From Prunus persica (taxonomy: Eukaryota; Streptophyta; Magnoliopsida; Rosales; Rosaceae), in contig NC_034016.1 of assembly GCF_000346465.2 (NCBI RefSeq), positions 11,837,805 through 11,901,804 on the forward strand: a stretch of 64,000 nt of DNA. Direction: 5' to 3'. Below, one piece after another: positions 35,935-48,736 of this stretch (position 1 is the stretch's first letter; the number at the start of each line of letters is the position of its first letter). The position numbers and the translations under genes were made by a program. The notes beneath the pieces are model-generated. The model saw nothing but the letters and a program-made list of their open reading frames with translations, did not search any database and had not been told where the DNA came from.

Positions 35935-37473
35935 TTTTGCTGAAGAAACAAATCCTAATTGTACAAAAGGAGAGACACACAGAATCAGTTCATAATATAT
36001 GGCCTGAACAGAAATACATAAACAAATTACTAAATGCAAACAGATAAACTGCTGCTTACAGAAATTGTTATCGGCTACCATTGCTGGATACTATACGAAA
36101 ATGATCAATTAGTAGATGAAAGAATTTGGGGGGAAAACACCAAAACTCTGTTGCTTGAAAGTGGGAAATTATGGCAAACAGTAGTATGGTTTTGGAAGCA
36201 ACAAAAACAAAGTTCTGATGCAAAACGAATCCCTTCATCAATGTAGCCAAATTAAATAAAACAAAAACGCTCTAATGCGAAAAACTTTCATTTATGTTGA
36301 CCGTAAATTCAAGCGTAATTCAATCTTACTACTCTACAGGAAGAGTTTTTTTATGATCCAAACAAAGGACCCAATTATAAATTTCCCAACTTGAATCCAT
36401 TTCTAAGTGACTAGACCATGCCAGTCAACTTGGGACTAGTCTTCATTTACCTATTCACTATTTCATTTTCTTCATCAATAAAAAATGCAGCAGCCAAACT
36501 GAAAATTAAACAAAATCATCAGCTAGTGCAGAATTAATATATAATCCTCTCCTTCTCTGCAAATGGTTTGTCTCACTAGAAACTAGAAAACTGAAAACCA
36601 GCATAAATCACAGGCAGATATTATAACCTAAAACTCAAAATCAAAGTAAAAAAAATCAAAGCCTAAAAATAACAAAAACTAATTATGCCGTGGATACAAA
36701 GCAAAAAGAAAACCGAGTACAGAAACTCTTTCTCCTTAGATGATTCACTTCCAAGCCACAATTAAATCGGTTTTCCCTAATTTACATTAACAATCCCAGG
36801 TTTCAGCACACCAATTTCGCTGATTTAGTAAAAAAAAAAAAGTGCATATTTACCTCTCTAGGCTACCAACCAAGACACACCAGGATGAAATTGAGGAGAT
36901 AGCAGATTAAAGGTTGCGACTGTAGATTCTTTGAGCGAAGAATCTTTTTCTTGATGGACCTCAAGATTTGAGATAGGAAAGGAGATAAGGGCGAATGTGA
37001 GAGGGAGGATTGGATCTCGGCGATCATCCATGGTGGACTTGGTGTGGAAGAAGAGGAAGTTGTTTCACAGGTTGGTTGGAGACGAGGAGAGGAGAGAAAG
37101 ATCGCTACGTAACTTTTGTTCAAGGTTTAGTCGGGTCGGGTGTTCATTAGAAATACGGGTTTTATTTTACCCGTTTCTACTGTAAGATTGGATATCTTTT
37201 CATCCGTTGGATTAGATCCAACGGTGACCGGATACAGTGACTGCATATAAGTGAGCGGACTCGACCGCGCGGCACGGGAAACCCCTTCTTGCTTACGGTT
37301 GGCTTCTCCTTCTGTACCACTCTCAGTTAATTTTAATACAAAATCTTTTTAGTGTTTAACGATAAAACGTACATCATCCTACCAGGGAAGGGAACCGGAA
37401 CCTTAAAACCCTAACCCTAGCTCTGTCGATTTTAGGGTTTTCCATCTCCGATTTCCGAATTTAGTATATTCAA
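35935..37473. other. Intergenic region between divergent THA1 relic and NERD-like gene
   Basis: It probably contains the former 5' UTR and promoter of the minus-strand aldolase (AT-rich to ~36860, then a mixed region to ~37150). The last ~270 bp form the promoter/leader of the plus-strand gene. The ORF at 37123-36863 (minus) has no domain. I see no further element. Confidence 0.4.
37406..37420 (+). promoter_or_regulatory. Telo-box upstream of the NERD-like gene
   Basis: AAACCCTAACCCTAG lies 54 bp before the ATG at 37474. Telo-boxes (AAACCCTAA) are known plant promoter/leader elements of genes active in dividing cells. Whether it is used here is inference. Confidence 0.6.
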
Positions 37474-39811
37474 ATGGAAGCCGAAGAAGAAGATGTTTTG
37501 AAGGTGAACGAGCCTTCGGTTCCGGTTCAAAATGACGCCGTACTGTCTCCTGAAACACAGGAGGAGCTCCGGAGAACCGAGGCCCAATGCATGTCGGAGT
37601 CTTTACCCGAGCCCGAGCTCAAGCCCGAAACCGAGGGCTTTGGGCAGGGTGTTGAGGGGGAATCTGATGCGGTTCCAACAGAGGATACTGAGATTGTGGA
37701 GGAGCTGAATGTCGCAGAAGGTTATGGGACAGAGGATACTGAGATTGTGGAGGAACTGAATGTCGCAGAAGGTCATGGGACAGAGGATACTGAGATTGTG
37801 GAGGAGCTGAATGTCGCAGAAGGTTATGGGACAGAGGATACTGAGATTGTGGAGGAGCTGAATGTCGCTGAAGGTCATGGGACAGAGGATACTGAGATTG
37901 TGGAGGAGCTGAGTGTCGCCGAAGGTCAGGTGACAGAGGAAACTGAAGTTGGGGCCGTGGATGAAAAAGGATTGGAGACGGAGAAGGTGTTGTCCGAGGA
38001 AGGTGTTGTAGCTCACTCGGCAAAGGAGGCTGCTGAGAAGTCTAATGTGGCTGAAGTGGCTGAGGAGACTGTCATTTCATGGAAGGACCAAGCAGAGGAA
38101 AAGACGGCCGAAGTGGAAGCGGAGGAGGCCGAAGCAGAGGCTGAGAAGGTCCAAGCGGTGGGAGAGCAGGCTGAGGCAGAGGGTGAAAAGACTGAGGCTG
38201 AGGTGGAGGGAGATGATGAGGCAAATGTGACGGACATGGTGGCTGAGACCGACATGGTGGAGGAGGTGGATATGGCTGATGATGCAATGGAGGAGACAAC
38301 TGAGGCAGAGGAGACAGAGGCAGCAGAGGAAGAAGCAGAAGGGATGGAGGTAGAGGAGGAGGAGGAGGATGAGGAAACGAATAGGGCCGGCAGTGGCGGG
38401 AAGAGGAAGCGTGGGAAGAGTTCTAAGGCGACGGGAAAACTCCTCTCAAAGAAGAAGATGGAAGAGGATGTCTGTTTCATTTGCTTTGATGGGGGTGAGC
38501 TTGTACTTTGTGATCGCAGGTCAGTTAAACTCTGCTCACTGTTTGTGCTTATTTTAATGTTACTTCTGTGATTAGTTGATTGAATGATATTGATTTAATT
38601 GGTGGTTTTCAGGGGATGCCCTAAAGCATACCATCCTTCATGTGTTAATCGTGATGAGGCTTTCTTTCGGGCTAAGGGTCGATGGAATTGCGGTAATTTT
38701 CTCTTACTTTTTGCCAAATTCTCATCTTTTTATCTAATACTCCTTTGTTTACTCATTCCGTGTCTTTCAGATGTTTGATTTTTGGTGATTATTTATTTGT
38801 TTGGCATGTGGTTTTTGTACCTTTAAACCCTAGCTGGATAAGTAAATCGTTAGTTTTAGTGATGATTGGGTTAGTGTTTTCATGTTGTAAAATTGAATGT
38901 TTTTGTCTTAGAAATTTGTTTTAATTACAGAAGAAAAAGCAATACCAGTTGTTGGCAAGGTCTGAAAAATTGATACTGTTGTTTAAATTTTGGTTTTTAC
39001 ATACTTCCAGTAAGTTTCTTTTTGCATACTTCCAGTATTTTAGGGAAACAATGGAAAGTTCGGACCAAAGTTTCATGCTATGTGTGTAGTTAACGTCCCA
39101 GAATTGTTCTTTGTTGTGTCTGATTACTTTATAATATGGAATGCTGCTTAAGTAAGGGGGACTTAAGCAGCGTAAATCAAATCTGTGGAACTCATAGAGC
39201 TACACTTTATGATGTATCAAATTCAAGAGTTAGGAGATATATCTTTATTAAAGCATGAAAATCAAGTCCTACTTTGTCAAATTTTGAATCTCATACCTAC
39301 TTAAGATGTTACATTTTAGAAAAATTTGTGTGGTGCATTTTAGATGATTTCTAATATTCTTATAGATAATCAAGATAGTGGCATTGAATTTATATATGCT
39401 ATATTGTCAACCTTAGTGTTACATGATTGCTACACCCCCTACTTACCATGACCCAAAACATGGTACACCAAACTCCAGATCACTAAAACTAGCGTACCTA
39501 GTTTTATTCTGTTCTCTCTTGCTCTTTTTTTTTTCTTTTTTTTTTTTTCATCCATGAGTAACCATAATACTTCGATTAATTTTTTATGAAGGATTAATTG
39601 AAACAAAAAGTTATGCCTTATTTAAGAAAAGAACACAAAAGGTTTATACATATATTCAATTCCAGGGTAATGTTCTCTTGCCAGATTTATGTTTCTAGGC
39701 CGGTGCTTATGTTGTCATATGGTGCATCTATCTAGATCTTACATTCAGGAAAGAATCAACCTAATGTCTAACCCAGATTCACAGTCTGGCAAGAGAGCAT
39801 TTCCATTTTGT

Positions 39812-39860
<49 letters not shown>

Positions 39861-42800
39861 CTATTTTATTGGTCACATGGTTTTAAAATTGATTCTGATG
39901 TTTATATATTTTTACAAGTTGATTCTAAATCTATCACTGTCGTTAAATATATACTTAATAGTACCAAAGCAATCTTAATAAGAAATTCTAATGCATTCCC
40001 ATGACCAGATATGCGAACTAAGCTTACCCCTACCCAATTGTGTGTTAAAGTAACATAATGAGTACCAGACTCCTACCAAGTACCAGGGCGAACCATGCTC
40101 TAGGAAACATTGGTCAATCTGTTTGGTTTTGGAAGGATTTGGGTTTATGTTATGCTGCATTTACAGTAGTTCAGACTCTGGCCTTATTCCTGGAAGTTCT
40201 GTCTTTTTGCACTCCGTTTGTGATTTGTCATCTAGTTTTACTGAATTTAGTGGCCATTTTCTTTTTTGAGTGAGATTGCAGGCATTATGATTGCTTTTTT
40301 ATTTCATTTTATCAGCTCTAATTCTTTTACATTTGTGACTTAGTTTCATCATTTCTCATCATTTATAAAAATGCTTATTTTTGAAAATGGTTTTAGTGTT
40401 TTTGGGTTGCTGGCCAGTATCTAATGCATGAATAAATGTATATTAGGTTGGCACCTTTGCAGCAACTGTGAGAAGAATGCCCACTACATGTGTTATACAT
40501 GTACCTTTTCCTTGTGCAAGGGGTGTACCAAAGATGCTGTCTTCTTATGTGTTCGAGGAAACAAAGGCTTCTGTGAGACATGCATGAAAACTGTCATGTT
40601 GATTGAAAAGAATGAGCAAGGAAACAAGGACACGGTATGATACCTTCTTTCTTATTGTCTTCTGTTTTTTCTCTCACCGCTTTTATATTTTCCTTTTGCG
40701 AGCATTGTCATTATTAGGGTGAAAGATATATCTTACTTCGAAGTATTTTAGCGTGTGAAAGTAATGTGTCATGTAATTCTTTTTTGTTACATCCTTAAAA
40801 ATCTGTTAGCCGATTTTTTTTTTCTTTGCAGTTGTCTTACCATCAGATAGAACCTTTTGGAAACATTGCAGGAATTTTCTACCTTTAAAATTTTTGTCCT
40901 TAATTAAGTACTTCCATTGTTAAGAATTAATTCTATTTTTATCTTTTTAGTTCTTTTTACTTTTTGTTTTGCTTTAACTCTGTAGTGCGATTTTCTAAAT
41001 TAAATGCTTGCAGTGGCATTCAGCTTGTACTTATTTTTGTTGTGCTTGTGTAGAATGAAGTTGATTTTGATGATAAAACCAGCTGGGAGTACCTCTTCAA
41101 GGATTATTGGATAGACTTAAAAGAGAGGTTATCTCTAACGGTTGATGAACTTGCTCAGGCCAAGAATCCATGGAAAGGAGCAACTGGACATAAACAGGAG
41201 TCACATGATGAACCTTATGATGTTAATAATGATGAAGGGTCTGAGTCAGACAATTCTGAGAATTTGGATTTGGCCAACTCTAAAAAAAGAAAGGCCAAGA
41301 AACGATTGAGATCCCGTGGAAAGGGGAAGGATTCATCAAGTCCAGCTACAGCAACTGGCTCTGGACGCCCATCTGCAGATGACAGTACAGGGTGGGGATC
41401 AAAGGAACTCTTGGAGTTTGTTATGCACATGAGAAATGGTGACAGATCTGCTCTATCTCAGTTTGATGTCCAGGCTCTTTTGCTAGAATATATAAAAAGG
41501 AACAAACTTCGTGACCCTCGCCGGAAAAGTCAGATAATTTGTGATATAAGGCTTCAAAATTTATTTGGGAAACCACGTGTTGGGCATTTTGAAATGTTAA
41601 AACTTCTGGAATCCCACTTTCTTGTAAAAGAGGATTCTCAGGCTGATGATCTTCAAGGGAGTGTTGTTGATACTGAAGGCAATCAGTTGGAGGCTGATGG
41701 AAACTCTGATACACCGGCAAAATCCGGTAAAGACAAGAGACGCAAAACACGTAAAAAGGGTGATGGGAGAGGACCACAGTCTAATATCGATGACTTTGCA
41801 GCCATTGATATACACAACATTAATTTAATTTACTTAAAGCGTAATTTAGTGGAAGATCTACTTGATGATCTGGATAACTTTGGGGACAAGGTTGCTCATT
41901 CTTTTGTCAGAATTAGAATTTCTGGTAGTGGTCAAAAGCAAGATTTGTATAGGCTGGTCCAAGTTATAGGTAATCATTTGGTTAATTGTCTTTCATTGTA
42001 TTTTTGGCCTGAGCAAAGAAGGCATTAAACTTTTCTGAATGGTAAAGTTCATTTTTCAAATGATTTTCTCAACAGGTACATGCAAAGCTGCTGAGCCATA
42101 TAAAGTTGGTAAAAGGATGACAGATATCTTGCTAGAGATATTAAACTTAAACAAGACAGAGATCATTTCAATTGACATCATCTCAAACCAAGACTTCACT
42201 GAGGTGATTTAGCATATAACATTTCCCTCTTTTCAATGGCAGGAGTGAGACTGAGAGTTGCTTCAATCTTCATAACTAACTGTTTTTTCGATTCCAAACA
42301 TGGTCAAAAAATAGCATAAATGTGGGTGTAAAAGAGGCATGATTTGAATATCTCCTTGCCTTGAAGGGGATGGCCTTTATTAGAAATAACATTAGAAAGC
42401 CAGATGATGCTTGCCACTGGGTAATATGTGTTACATACCAGGGCAATGAACTTGATTCTCACATCCAATGGCGTTGTTGGCTTTGCCCTCATTATTGAGA
42501 GTAATTGCAGCTTTATGTGCAGCATAAGGAAGATTGCTGGAAAATAAATTATTTGTTTGAAAACTTTTTATTTGAATGATACTCTGTTTGATATATGTCA
42601 TTGTTTCTTTGTTTCATTGTTAGGATGAATGCAAACGACTGCGTCAGAGCATAAAATGTGGACTTATCAACCGGCTAACTGTGGTATTTCCATGTTCCAT
42701 TGCTCTTTTCGTGTGTTGGTATTTATTGTTTTTTGAGGTCCTGAGAAAGTGGTTGCTTGTAGGGTGATGTTCAAGAGAAAGCGTTGGCACTCCAAGCAGT

Positions 42801-45800
42801 CAGAGTCAAAGACGTAAATTTCTTGCTCTTTTTTACCTCAAAGTAGTTTTTTTGCTTGTTTTTATTTTTTGCATAAATTTATATCATTTGCCTCTACACG
42901 TGCGGCTGTACGATTGGGCTTGCACATGTTTTATGTTGCATCTGAGGTTGATTGGTACATTTTGAAATTGAGCTTTATATTACAGCATTGGCGTTAGGGA
43001 TATCTGTGGTTTTGATTGTCAGGATAAGGTTTTGGAATGCACATAGGAAACTTTTGTTGCACAGAGGAGGAAAGAAAAACAGACTATGATGATGCAATAA
43101 CGACGATGATGATGAAGGAAATAATATTTTTCTTATCATGGCTACAATTTTCAAATTAGTGTTCTCTAAGGGTGAAATTTTATAATATGCTTTATTTACA
43201 AGAAAAATATATATAGCTTTTAAATGCAAAAATATAGTTCATTTTCTGATCAGAAACAAAATTTAGTAAAAAATTTAGGGCCCGTTTGATAACCGTTTCA
43301 ATTTTAGTTTTTAGTGTTTAGTTTTCATTTTTTGTGCTAGAGTATAAAGGAAAATGAGTGAGAATGGGAGTGAGGATGAGACTGGAGGATGGGAGGGAGA
43401 AGTAACAAAAGTGAAAACAAAAACTTGAAAATGAAAACAATATCAAATAGATTTCAGTTTTTAGTTTTTGTTTTCACTTTTGTTACTCCCTCTCATCCTC
43501 CCCTCTCATCTGCCCTCTCAATCCTATCTCCGCTGGCGTTCTCACTTCCATTCTCCCTCTTTTTCCTCGATACTCTAGCACAAAAAATGAAAACTAAAAA
43601 CTAAAATTGAAATGGTTATCAAACGGGCCCTTAATTTTTGAAAGAAATAAAAGACTTGTGGACAAATTATCCACTACATACAATATAATAAAACTCTAAA
43701 GTTCTATCAATCGGCCAGAAAATTTATAAGAATCATTCATAAAAGTTACAGCCCAAATCCGCAAAAATGACAAAATAAAGAGTTAATTGTGTGCATTATG
43801 AAGGATTGACAATTTGTAAAGGAAATGGATGAGGGTGCTTCCCAAAACTTGACACCGCCTATTCCCATCATAGATTGGCAGCAAGTATAAAATGAATCAA
43901 AGCCAAGGGTAGCAGCTTGTGCCCCTAACCACCATAGATCTCCACATCCACTTTCCAAGTAATGCCTTATCCTTTTCACTAAGTTGCCAATACCGAACCA
44001 CCCTTCTTACTCTATGCACTACCTCCTATCTCACTAGGTGTTCGTTCTTTCCCTCCTCTCTCCATTCCCACATAAGATCCCTCGTAAATTCTTCAATCCC
44101 TTAACCACTTCAATTGGAATTCTACATGGAAAACAACAGTGATTTGTGTCTATCAATGTCTTTTCCAGCATATGCACCTTATATGGTGCATTTGGTCTTG
44201 CTAAATAGGTCTTGGGTTGTAGGGGAATTCGTTTGGGATTGCAGGATGATTTAAGGTTTGATACATATTTTGAAGGGACAAAAGGGGTTGGTGCTCAAGA
44301 TATTTCGTTGGTTAAATTTTCTGGGAAGTAGAGGATTTGTGGATTTGCAGGGTTGTTTTAATAGATGTTTGAGAGTCGAAAGGTTTTTGAGAGTCAAAAG
44401 GTTTTTGAGAGTCGAAAGGTTCTCAAAAGCATTTGGGATGTTAGGTTTTTAGTTTAAATAGGTGAAGACTTGGGAATATCGAGGAACCTTTACAGTATGT
44501 GAGTGAAGTTCTAAGCATCTTTTTGTTTTGTAATTTAAGTTTATTAATTGGTTGATGCATGGTGGTGGAGCTTTACCATATATGTTGATTGTTGGATTTT
44601 GGCTCTAAGGTGCTGCAAGAAGTTATGGTAATCCATGGGGAACATGAGTGATAGAAAGACAAAACCAAAAGGAAGTATCTTAGCAAAAGAAAAAGGAAAA
44701 GATAAAGAAAAATAAGAAGTAAAGAAGTACACTCACAAATTTGCAATTTTTTTTTCTTCCATTATTCCAAGAGACATACTCAATCTTCTATAACATTTAG
44801 CTGTAACAAAATCTGAATATATATGTAGGGTTACTGACCATCCTCATAAGAACCAAGACTCAAATTATGAAACTACAAATCACATGGTCATCATACTAGA
44901 AACTTAATATCGTATTTACACACTTAGGGATCTAGCTAGCAATCTGAATTACTACCAAGTTTTTTTTTCTCTCTCTCGTATTTATTTATTTATATTTATT
45001 TTTTAAGGCCAAGAAGGCTTCTTTCTTCGTGTTTGGTTCTACACTTTAGATCTTGCCTTGTAAAGAGTAAACTTGCTTGGCATAGCTGCTGTCCCCATCC
45101 CTAATCCTCCTGTTCTCTTAAGCTGGTTTGGTAATCAGGTACCCTGATTCCCCTGTCCTTACTAAAATGGGTTTGATTAGAGGTTCTAGGTTCTGTTATT
45201 CAAGTATAATTGATTTTGGCTTTTGTTATCCCTACCACCCATAATGAAGCAACAAAGAGGAGAATCTATTGGTTATTACTTATTTCAATTTAGTATTTGG
45301 GATGGGGAACATGATGTATAAGGTTGAATACAAGCCTAGGTGAACCAACTTATTTTCTTTTTCCAACTTGACTGGATATGTGAACTGTAGAGGTGCAGCG
45401 CTTGACGGCAGCTTGACTTCGAGTTGAGCTTGAACAAGCAAGGTCGAGCTCACCTTGAGGGGAGGTCAATCCAAAACTCAAGTTTGACTTCATTTGGCTT
45501 GCCTAGCATCGTAAACCCAATCAAGCTTGAACTTGGGCTGTGGATCCTTTTATAAGCCTTGGTTTCTCATGATCCTAATATATGTACACATGGTCATGTG
45601 GCTTAAATACCTAAGCTCGAGATGAGGCAAGTACTTGATTGTTGTAGTTCATGAACAACCCAAATATAGAATAGACAAGCTCAATCCAACCTTGAACTTG
45701 CGAGTGGCTCAGTATGTTTTTAACCTTACCGTGTTCAAGAAGAAAGCAAAGACCTAACATATCTGCACCTAATTCTTTATCATGGGGCGACTATAACATG

Positions 45801-48736
45801 GAAATCAGCAAGAACCAGTGGCATCTCCCTCGTTAATTTCGTAATAAGCTCAAGCAGATTTGTTCTTAAAACAGGATTGTTTTGTCCTTTTCTTTTTAGG
45901 ACAGTATGGATTGTGTCTCCTTTTAATGTTCTCAACTCTTAATCTCCTAGATGTAAATCGAATATATTTATTTGTCCTCTGTACTGTCGTATAGCGTGGT
46001 TATATAATTTTGTTTTAATTTTTCTTGATTTTCTTTGATGACTAATTTATTTCTTTATTTTTATTCTGATACAGTGGTTAGAAACAGAGATAGTGAGACT
46101 CAGTCATCTTCGTGATCGAGCTAGTGAAAAAGGGCGTAGGAAGGAATATCCTTATCTTTTAATGTTTAGTACATTTTTGTTCACAATTTTGCTTGGGGTG
46201 CAATCTTTGCAATTGCACCAAAAGTTGATGCCCCAAATACATTATCGTATGAGTTTCTTCATTTCTAGGAAATAAAAACTTAAATTACTTTTTATTATTA
46301 AAGATGTTCTTTCTTTGTTGTATATGCTACTCTAAGATGACTAGGAATAGGTATGAAGTAATCCTTAACTTCCTTTTCACGCTTAGAGAGTGTGTAGAGA
46401 AATTGCAGCTACTGAAGACACCTGAGGAGCGCCAGCGTAGACTAGAGGAAACTCTAGAAATACATGTGGATCCAAATATGGATCCAAGTTATGAGTCCGA
46501 GGAAGATGAAGATGAAGGAGATGATAAAAAACAAGGTCGCATTCAACTTCTTGTGAATTTTTATACCTTAAATTCTCTGGCACAACTATCTTTGTCATTA
46601 ATTCAATCATTAATAACATAGCTTTCAATTCATGCAGAAAGTTATATTAGACCTACAGGTTCTGGCTTTGGAAGGAAGGGGAGGGAGCCAATCTCTCCAC
46701 GAAGAGCAGGACCTTCTTCAAATGATTCCTGGAGTGGGACAAGGAATTTTTCCAGTATGAATCGGGAGTTAAGCAGGAACATGTCAAATAAAGGGTTCTT
46801 CAACAAAGCAGAAAATACAACTGCAGCTGGTGAGATAGTAAATGATTCGTGGGGTCATGGAAGAGACAGAGAAACACAGCAAACAAACCACTGGGAGAAG
46901 AAACAAAATATTTCAAGTTTAGAAACCGGTGTTAGGAGTACACAGTCTGCAGTACCATCTGAATCATCTCCTGCTGGGGGGTCAGAAAATTCAGTGGTGC
47001 ATCTCTCCACTGGTGTAGCACAATCTGCAGCCAATATCAATGAATCAGAAAAAATTTGGCATTACAAGGATCCTTCTGGAAAAGTCCAGGGACCATTTTC
47101 CATGGTACAGTTGCGTAAATGGAATCACACTGGCTATTTCCCTGCCAACTTGAGAGTTTGGAAAAACACTGAGAAAGAAGAAGATTCTATACTGGTAACT
47201 GATGCATTGGCTGGAAAGTTCCAGAAAGACCCTTCATTCGTTGACAGCAGTTTTCCAAAGGCTCAAATGGTGCATAATTCACATCTCTCACCTGTACATT
47301 CTGGGAAGTCTCAAGGAGCTCTCTTTCAGCGAGGTACAGAAGGCCAAGCGGGAGGAGTAAGTTGGGGATCTCAAAATGAAATTAATTCTTCCTCAGGCAG
47401 AGGTACTCCACAATCAGTTGAGGTCCCCAAGTATTCTTCAGATGGGTGGAGCACAACAAACCTTCCCTCACCTACTCCATCCCAAACTCCATTGGGTGGG
47501 GCAAGGGGGCAAGCTTACGAAAGTAATTGGTCACCCAGCCCTGCTCGTCCAGGTGGCTCTGTCTTGGGAGGCAACGGAGTGCTGCAACCTACTGCAGTAG
47601 TTACTCCAGAAAGTGCACTGCGAGCTTCTGGAAATGATCGCTCAAGTTCTCTTCCTGGCATTAATGCAGCACCCAAGTCTGAAAATGCTACTCTTCTGGG
47701 CTCTACAACTGCTCTTCGAATGCATGGTCAAGTAACAGGGTCAGCGCCTGTATTGTCCAATGCCTCAATGAATCAAGTAGCTGATGTGAATAACCTAGTT
47801 TCAAATCTGCAAAATCTGGTTCAGTCAGTGACTAGTCGTGCTCCTGCCAGCGATGCTCGAGGATGGGGTTCTGGTTCAGTTCCGAATCAGGAAATGACTG
47901 CCTCCGGCCCAGTACCTGGGAGTGAATCTCAACCTTGGGGAGGTGCTCCATCTCAAAGGATAGAACCAAATAATGCTGCTACTGTGCCTGCACAACATCA
48001 CACCCATGGTTACTGGAATAACGCTCCATCTACCAACAATGCCCCCTCATCTATGAACACAGGGAATTTAGCTGGAAATTTCCCTACATCAGGCTTCTCG
48101 GGTGTTCCGCACTCTGATCCTTGGAGACCCCCAGTTCCGAGTAATCATACATACATTCAGCCTCCCGCACAACCGCAGGCACCTTGGGGCGTGGGAGTTC
48201 CAGATAGCCAAAGTGCTGTGCCAAGAACGGGGCAAGAGAATCAAAATACTAGTTGGGTGCCAATGGCAGGAAATCCAAATGTGACCTGGGGAGGACCGGT
48301 GCCTGGTAATACAAACATGAACTGGGGACCTCCGAGTCAAGGTCCAGGATGGACTGCACCCAGCCAAGGTCCTGTACCTGGAAATGCAGTTACTAATTGG
48401 GTCCCACCTGGTCAAGGACCACCATCGGTAAGTGCAAATCCAGGTTGGGCTCCACCTGGTCAAGGGCCAACACTTGGGAATGCCAATCCTGGTTGGAGTG
48501 CACCCAATGCAACTCAGAATGGAGATAGGTTCTCAAATCAAAGGGATCGAGGTTCTCATGGTGATCCTGGTTTCAGTGGTGGCAAACCTTGGAATAGGCA
48601 GTCATCTTTTGGTGGTGGAGGTGGGGGAGGAGGTTCTTCCAGGCCTCCTTTCAGAGGGCAGAGAGTGTGCAGGTTCTTCGAAAGTGGTCACTGCAAGAAG
48701 GGCGCGTCGTGCGATTATTTGCACCCGGACCATTAA
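37474..48736 (+). CDS. NERD: NERD-like PHD/SWIB/Plus3/GYF/CCCH protein (ZC3H19/44 family), 1597 aa
   Basis: Ten exons: 37474-38519, 38613-38692, 40447-40634, 41054-41969, 42076-42203, 42624-42683, 42763-42813, 46075-46145, 46381-46535, 46638-48736. They total 4794 nt with frame kept throughout. Domains: an acidic N-terminus with an 18-residue tandem repeat (~71-155); a PHD-type finger (CFICFDGGELVLCDRRGC to about residue 430); SWIB (~530-620, GWGSKELLEFVMHMRNGD); Plus3 (~680-800); GYF (IWHYKDPSGKVQGPF, ~1035-1090); a Gly/Pro/Trp-rich region with many WG/GW pairs; and a C-terminal CCCH finger (CRFFESGHCKKGASCDYLH). Arabidopsis NERD has this layout and links histone H3 and AGO2 to siRNA-dependent silencing, so a nuclear role in RNA-directed chromatin silencing is expected. 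The gene symbol is by domain architecture; a paralogue is possible. All junctions are GT-AG except intron 8, which is AT-AC. Confidence 0.93.
37684..37935 (+). repeat. 54-bp coding minisatellite in exon 1 of the NERD-like gene
   Basis: Five tandem units of 54 bp encode EDTEIVEELNVAEG(Y/H)GT. Units alternate Y and H, and the last is diverged (LSVAEGQVTEETE). Near identity at the DNA level shows recent expansion or homogenisation. The repeat lengthens an already acidic, probably disordered N-terminus without changing frame. Confidence 0.95.
39815..39852 (+). repeat. (AC)n microsatellite in NERD intron 2
   Basis: About 19 uninterrupted AC repeats, followed by a short AT run. Confidence 0.95.
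43277..43631. mobile_element. Hairpin MITE (hAT-like) in NERD intron 7
   Basis: AGGGCCCGTTTGATAACCG at the left is the reverse complement of the right end (~43613-43631), ending CGGGCCCT. Inverted identity extends through TTTTAGTTTTTAGT and TTTTGTGCTAGAGTA, well over 70 bp per arm. Flanking 8-mers AAAAATTT and TAATTTTT match at 5 of 8 positions. Class assignment (hAT) rests on the terminus type and duplication length and is tentative. The transcript would fold into a long hairpin. Confidence 0.75.
46146..46380 (+). other. AT-AC (U12-type) intron of the NERD-like gene
   Basis: Exon 8 ends GGAAGGA and the intron starts ATATCCTTAT, matching the AT-AC minor-spliceosome donor. The intron ends TTTTCAC, followed by exon GCTTAGAGAG. 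ATCCTTAACT (46361-46370) is a strong U12 branch motif about 12 nt before the end. Only this AT-AC splice keeps the frame through RKELRECVEK; no GT-AG alternative near these positions does. Confidence 0.9.

Noticed and set aside
37603..38480. Long minus-strand ORFs (137, 134 and 155 residues)
   Set aside because: They are shadows of the repeat- and Glu-rich exon 1 of the NERD-like gene on the opposite strand.
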